From positions 17,871,735 through 17,935,734 of the forward strand of contig OY987307.1 in assembly GCA_963920635.1 (NCBI GenBank): a DNA stretch of 64,000 nucleotides. Direction: 5' to 3'. A program made the position numbers and the translations under genes. Within the stretch, counting starts at the first letter, position 1. Each line of letters begins with the position of its first letter. Shown here piece by piece: positions 59,464 to 64,000 of this stretch. The notes beneath the pieces were generated by a model that was not told the DNA's origin, did no database searches, and saw nothing but the letters and a program-made list of their open reading frames with translations. This stretch comes from Pseudeuparius sepicola. Taxonomy: Eukaryota; Arthropoda; Insecta; Coleoptera; Anthribidae.

Positions 59464-59796
59464 CTTTTCCAATCCTATTGTCTATCTTTTTTAAGAATGA
59501 GAAAGTTAGCAATAGTTAACACAATTTGGTACAGCCTGTACCTGTCGTTTTTGATATTTCCATCAGGATCAAAAACTATGTGGGGCTCTCTTGAAAAAAA
59601 AAATCCAGTTTCCGTTTTTTTTTCTTAAAATGTGTTTCTGCAGTTTCAGTTGCGACAATTAGATATAATATTTTATATTGTATACTTACTTTTAGAGTCT
59701 AAATTAGACTTCATTTGCAATGCCCTGCATCGTTCTTTTTAAGCGTTTTTGAACCTAATCAGTCTTATTCAACATTCAGATCTGGGATACCTATAT

Positions 59797-59829
59797 CATT
59801 GAGTAAAGGAATAATTCCTTTACTCAATG
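59797..59829. mobile_element. 33-bp palindromic micro-insertion, relative of 47817-47855
   Basis: CATTGAGTAAAGGAAT, a central A and its exact complement. The 16-bp arms are identical to the outer 16 bp of the insertion at 47817. The flanks CCTATAT and GATATAT agree at five of seven positions, so the duplication is decayed or absent. Confidence 0.75.
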
Positions 59830-60896
59830 GATATATTCAATGATCTGATATACTGTATATTATGATTCTAGGAATATTATCATTACAAATCCGCACCTAA
59901 AACTACCTGACAATTCAGAGTTCCTGGCGTAATATTGTCATATTTCTCATAACTCTGATTGCAGAATTTTATTAGTTTAATTTATTCTAGGAATCAAAAT
60001 ACTTACAGGCCAATAGACGCTAGGCTATAGGCGAACAAACTAACGAAAGAGAAAACTCGCGTTCGCATTGTTTCCAATAAAACCCGGTACACCCAACTCA
60101 TGCGGGAAGTCACGTAGGCACAAAAACCGGGGCTCTAGCTTGCACTATTTTAATTCCCGGATGACTGTTTCAGTTACTACATCGCGCTACATCATAACTG
60201 TACCACAGGCGGTACCAGTGTTCACCTTATTACCTGCACAAAATTGCATTATCGCTCGCATACCTACCTACTTGCCTTGCACCTCCATTAACAACTGCTG
60301 ATTCGGGAGAAGTTCTAGCTAAGCCATTGCAATCGATAAAACATTCGTCGGTTATTATCACACGATTTGTTCTATAGTGATGTACCGGATGTATCGATTA
60401 AAAATAAACAACACCGTAAATATGTTTTACACGGGGAGACAGACGCTGGGCGCCGAATCCGGTTATAATACGCAGGGTCTCCCGGTCTATGAATACGCCG
60501 AATGCACCCATCGTGCTTGCAGTGGCGGAGGTTTCTGAGGGAACCAAGGGCGCAAATTCGGATGGCATTTTTTCGCTTCCTCGGGAAAAAAATCCGCTTG
60601 GTCGTGACCCACTATTAATTCAGGTCAAACGGAATCCTTTTGTTCTGTGTCTGTTTGTCTGTGAGTTCGCTGTCTCCCAAACAAAACATAACTAGACAAA
60701 TTTTAAATAAATAAATCGTGGAATACATCAAGGTACTTATTTACTGTTTGTAAATTTGACGGGAGTTAAACCTAAATTATACTATTCACGAGATATAGGT
60801 ACGATAAATTATGTATGTCGAATTTTTATTTGCTTAATAAAAATATAGATAGTAAATGTGCCGATATTCATACCTATGTGATATAATATTACTGTA
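59830..60896. other. non-coding stretch
   Basis: No recognised gene. 60050-60700 is GC-richer than its surroundings, with short open frames that lack family resemblance. I cannot say whether it holds an exon or promoter. Confidence 0.35.
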
Positions 60897-61403
60897 CAGG
60901 GTGTCCCATTTTGGGTGTTTTTGGGTATTTTTCTCAAAAATCTCGGTTATTATTATATTATTAAAGCTCGGGGGTTTCGGTTTTCACGTCACTGTACTAC
61001 TTTTTTGAGAGGAATTTGGTGGACCAATCAGATTTTAGATAAGTTTTATAGTTTCCGCGCATTGGCGCAGGACTGAAATTTTCGATTTTTTGGAAACCTC
61101 TCTCCTGGCTACAACTTATATACAGTGTGTTTCACTTCAAGTCGAGACAATTCATTATTTTTTTACGGGTTGACCGATTTTCAAAAACTTTTTTTTAAAA
61201 ATATAGTGCTCCGAAAGATCTACATTTTGACACTAATTTTTTTCAGATTCGTCTTTTCCATGACCTACTACGATCAAAATTATACCCCCAAAAACTGCAA
61301 AAGTACATTAGGCATTTTTCTAGGAAAAAAAATGAATAGCACTACAGTCGTATTGGCCATACCCGAAAACCCTATATACCAAGTTTCACGGTCATAACTT
61401 ATA
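60897..61403. repeat. fragment with CAGGGTGTCCC and CAGTGTGTTTC ends
   Basis: TACAGGGTGTCCC at 60895 and TACAGTGTGTTTC at about 61121 look like left ends of Tc-like MITEs whose other ends are missing. No coding sequence. Confidence 0.45.
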
Positions 61404-61974
61404 CAGGGTGTTCACAAAATAGCTTCAAACATAGCAAAAATTCGTTTTTTCGGAGTACTTTGTACAAACACCGAGAGATATTTTAAAATTATTTCTTTGA
61501 AGTTTGATTAGGGCTCACATAAGCTATCAATTCCCACGATTTCATGGCCCTGTCTTAGACAGGGCGTTCGCATTAAAAATACAAAAATAAAAAAAAATCG
61601 AATTTTCTCTTGGTGTTTTTTTTTTAATTTTTTTACATTTTTTTCTACAATTTTAACTTATGCCTATTAAAAAACATAAACAATATTAAATTTTAGAAAG
61701 TATTTTCAATAAAAAGCACCCCATTTTTTATTTGAAAAAATTTAAAAATTGATTGGTATCCACGTATCCAGGGTGCCCTTTATTGAAAATACTTTCTAAA
61801 ATTTAATATTGTTTATGTTTTTTAATAGGCATAAGTTAAAATTGTAGAAAAAAATGTAAAAAAAACACCAAGAGAAAAATCGATTTTTTTCAGAAATTGT
61901 CTAGGCCCCCTAAATTTCGAACAACAACAGCCGAGGAGATACCAATGGTGAGCATCGAAATTGTCACCACCCTG
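61404..61974. mobile_element. TA-flanked hairpin MITE, CAGGGTG ends
   Basis: CAGGGTGTTCAC at the left and CACCACCCTG at the right, with TA outside both. An internal inverted repeat of about 110 bp (61602-61717 and 61773-61888) is nearly perfect. It includes ACTTATGCCTATTAAAAAAC and AGAAAGTATTTTCAATAAA. Non-coding. Confidence 0.75.
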
Positions 61975-61976
61975 TA

Positions 61977-62807
61977 TAATATAGGTCTGTGTTATCGGTC
62001 TACTTATTCAGTGTATCCCAGGTAAATGTATCCATCCATTCTATTCCAGCGCATGCGCGTTTCTTGGAAAAGCCCCTTCAATTATAGTCCAAAGCACGAA
62101 AGAAAACGTTTCTAAAGAATGCGGGCAGCGTTGCGAGATACGAGTAGTCGTTATTTATTGGCGAATACAAGTTTTATCATATTGAAGCCGAATTTCTGAA
62201 CTCTGTTATACCGAAAAAATATAAAGCTCGCATCACAGGACCACTTACCCATTTTTGTTTAACATTTATTTTTAACGCGGTGTGATAAAACACCTATTAT
62301 ATTTTTTTCAACATCGTCGCGTCTACCATCGCCTTTGAAATACGGAAACACAGCACTTCTGCGAAGGAGTCGGCTGACAAAACCAGTTAGCCAACGCGTT
62401 TTGTGCCTGTTTCTATAGTACGTAAAGTTAACTGCGTATTTGGGCTACCATACAGACCTCATTTTTTAGGCCGCTGGCAAGTTTTTTCCGCCGGCTCAGA
62501 GAGCAGTGGCGTTTCGTATGTTCGGGAGTTAACGTGTGCAAAATGAGTAAATAGGGAAGAACGTTGCATTCTCAAGCACGAGAAATAATTGCCAATGTTA
62601 TAAGGGTTTGCCTTCCTCCATCTAAGGCATCACCGTTAAGAATAATATTAACAATAAATTAAATAACAATTATATGAAAATTAAGTCAGTGAGTTACACA
62701 AAATCGAGCTACGCCCCTGAACTGTGACTAATTCTATAATATTTGCGAGTTCTTCCCCCTTACGTCGCACGCATTCTGCCGTAAGGAGGACTATAGAAAC
62801 ACAAAGA
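61977..62807. other. non-coding, relatively GC-rich stretch
   Basis: Several CG-containing words (GCGCATGCGCG-like near 62050, CAACGCGTTTT near 62392) but no gene is supported. Confidence 0.35.
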
Positions 62808-63046
62808 GTGCGAGCTATTTTTCAAAAACCGCGCACGCACTGAATAGGAAAAGGTGGACACTTACCTGAGGCATATAAAAATAGAGAAAGTGGCTCTGCA
62901 GGGGAGAAGGGTGGACTTTACAAAAAGGAAATATCTTTCAAAAAGTATCCTCGTCTTAACCAAACTCGGCGGCGTCTGGTTCGAGCGATTTTTCAAAAAC
63001 CGGGCATGTCCTGAATTGGAAGGGGGTGGACACTTTTAGCTGGGAC
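62808..63046. repeat. imperfect direct repeat, about 174-bp period
   Basis: GAGC(T/G)ATTTTTCAAAAACCG then GGTGGACACTT occurs at 62810-62872 and again at 62984-63046, with about 80 percent agreement by eye. Confidence 0.65.
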
Positions 63047-63299
63047 ACACTTTATTTTATCTGAGGTTATGTGAACATCCTATTTGTTCATCAACCGACA
63101 AAATTCAACATTTAGCGACATAAATGCAAGTATCGAACGTGGCAATTCTAACCTACAATGTCAAGCCAAGAATATGAAGAAAGAAAGATGTAATTATAAA
63201 TAATAAAGGATGTTTTTAGTGACATATCAGATAAAAGATATCAATTGAACCCCTACTAGTAGCTGTAGAAGCCGCCGAAGTCTTCTACATCTCACCGCT

Positions 63300-63380
63300 A
63301 CTAACTAATTTCAATTGGGTTAAGTGCCTACGGCTACAGTAGGAGTCCCGGGTTCGAGTCCTGGCTGGAGTGCATTTTTT
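63300..63380 (+). tRNA. tRNA-like sequence, probably degenerate
   Basis: A clear B box (GGTTCGAGTCC) sits in a paired T arm (CCGGG/CCTGG), preceded by an anticodon-like arm CCTAC/GTAGG and an A-box-like CAATTGGGTTAAG, and followed by a T run. The anticodon loop lacks the expected U33 and the 5' acceptor is not found, so this is likely tRNA-derived rather than functional. Confidence 0.4.
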
Positions 63381-63471
63381 TAAATTGATATCCTTTACCT
63401 AATATGCCAATTTTATTTTTTGAATTTTGGTGATAACATGTGTTTTGGGGTACATTTTGCAAAAAAAAAAA

Positions 63472-63501
63472 CAGGGACCCTTTTATTTTAAAGGGTCCCT
63501 G
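63472..63501. repeat. 30-bp palindrome in an A tract
   Basis: CAGGGACCCTTT, spacer TATTTT and the exact complement AAAGGGTCCCTG. It begins CA and ends TG like the micro-insertions, but the A-rich flanks make any duplication ambiguous. Confidence 0.6.
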
Positions 63502-63704
63502 CAAAAAAACAACTTCACTTCATATCAGTAACTATTGAGATTTGGCCGGTAGTTGTCAATGTCAATGATAATATTTTGGCACAAAATATGTATGTAGTTG
63601 CTCTACGTACCATTGTTAATGAGACACTCTGTATGTGGATGAACCCCTTGGAAAATCATCGAATTCGTTCGGAGTTGGCCTTGAACGAACAGTTAACTTA
63701 TTTT

Positions 63705-63900
63705 ATTTGTACGGGGTGTCCCAAATTGGACAGTTTTGGGGTTTTTCTTATTTTCCGAAGAGATAAACAAAAAGTATGTACATATCAAAAAGGCCCTTAC
63801 GAAAGTTGTCTCGTTAATTTTTAAGGTAAATTAGAAGTTCAAAAACTAAGCTTATGTAGTTTTTTCCAAGGAATTGAATGCCGGCAAGAAAAAACAATGG
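63705..63900 (-). repeat. fragment shared with the interior of the hAT-like copies
   Basis: CCAAGGAATTGAATGCCG and neighbouring words are the reverse complement of about 1600-1680 and the matching part of 12427-13483. It starts near GGGGTGTCCC, so the hAT-like interiors may contain a captured piece of a CAGGGTG-type element. The final 100 bases hold an inverted GGGCCCG/CGGGCCC pair. Confidence 0.5.
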
Positions 63901-64000
63901 GTCTGTTTCACACTTTTTTTATTCAATTCAATTCAAATTCCCTGGGCCCGCGACATCACGGGCCCAAAACGCTGATTGGTTACTGTTTTATGTAACGTTG

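Noticed and set aside
1..64000. CRISPR arrays, rRNA, bacterial promoters or operons
   Set aside because: None seen; the gene structure and element types are eukaryotic.

Overview
The window looks like a stretch of an insect nuclear genome. It is AT-rich, and its one cellular gene is split by long introns. The rest is packed with animal cut-and-paste DNA transposons: hAT-like, Tc1/mariner-like, P-like with a THAP domain, MULE-like, TTAA-flanked and foldback types. No bacterial operons, rRNA or CRISPR arrays were seen. I cannot name the species or order from the sequence.

One protein-coding gene spans most of the left 38 kb on the minus strand. Seven exons (38459-37264, 30703-30442, 30365-30173, 24151-23838, 17824-17531, 7754-6988, 4049-3792) have consensus splice sites, and their phases agree at all six junctions. 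They give about 1094 codons of a protein with around eleven C2H2-type zinc fingers and a Ser/Thr/Pro-rich linker. Two fingers are split exactly across introns and become canonical only when the exons are joined. Neither the start codon nor the last exon was found here, and the orthologue is not identified.

The introns and the 25 kb upstream of the first recognised exon hold the mobile elements. Several can be delimited to the base by target-site duplications: hAT-like elements at 1126-2157, 2355-3498, 8637-10559 and 12404-14026 (the last carrying another hAT-like element at 12427-13483), a MULE-like element at 21735-23522, a P-like element at 41423-43513, and TTAA-flanked elements at 327-1119 and 31444-32326. 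From 45 to 59 kb there is a cluster of very large palindromes, two head-to-head Tc1/mariner-like elements with roughly 500-bp terminal repeats, and a foldback element whose arms are a GGTCGAA minisatellite.

The most unusual signal is a set of very small palindromic insertions of 14 to 39 bp. They begin with CA, end with TG and are flanked by exact 7-bp direct repeats. For three of them the matching arm of the same host repeat keeps the uninterrupted site (47817-47855, 48617-48651, 48665-48678). A relative of the first lies at 59797-59829. They look like miniature insertions below the size usually called a MITE, and I know of no standard class that describes them.
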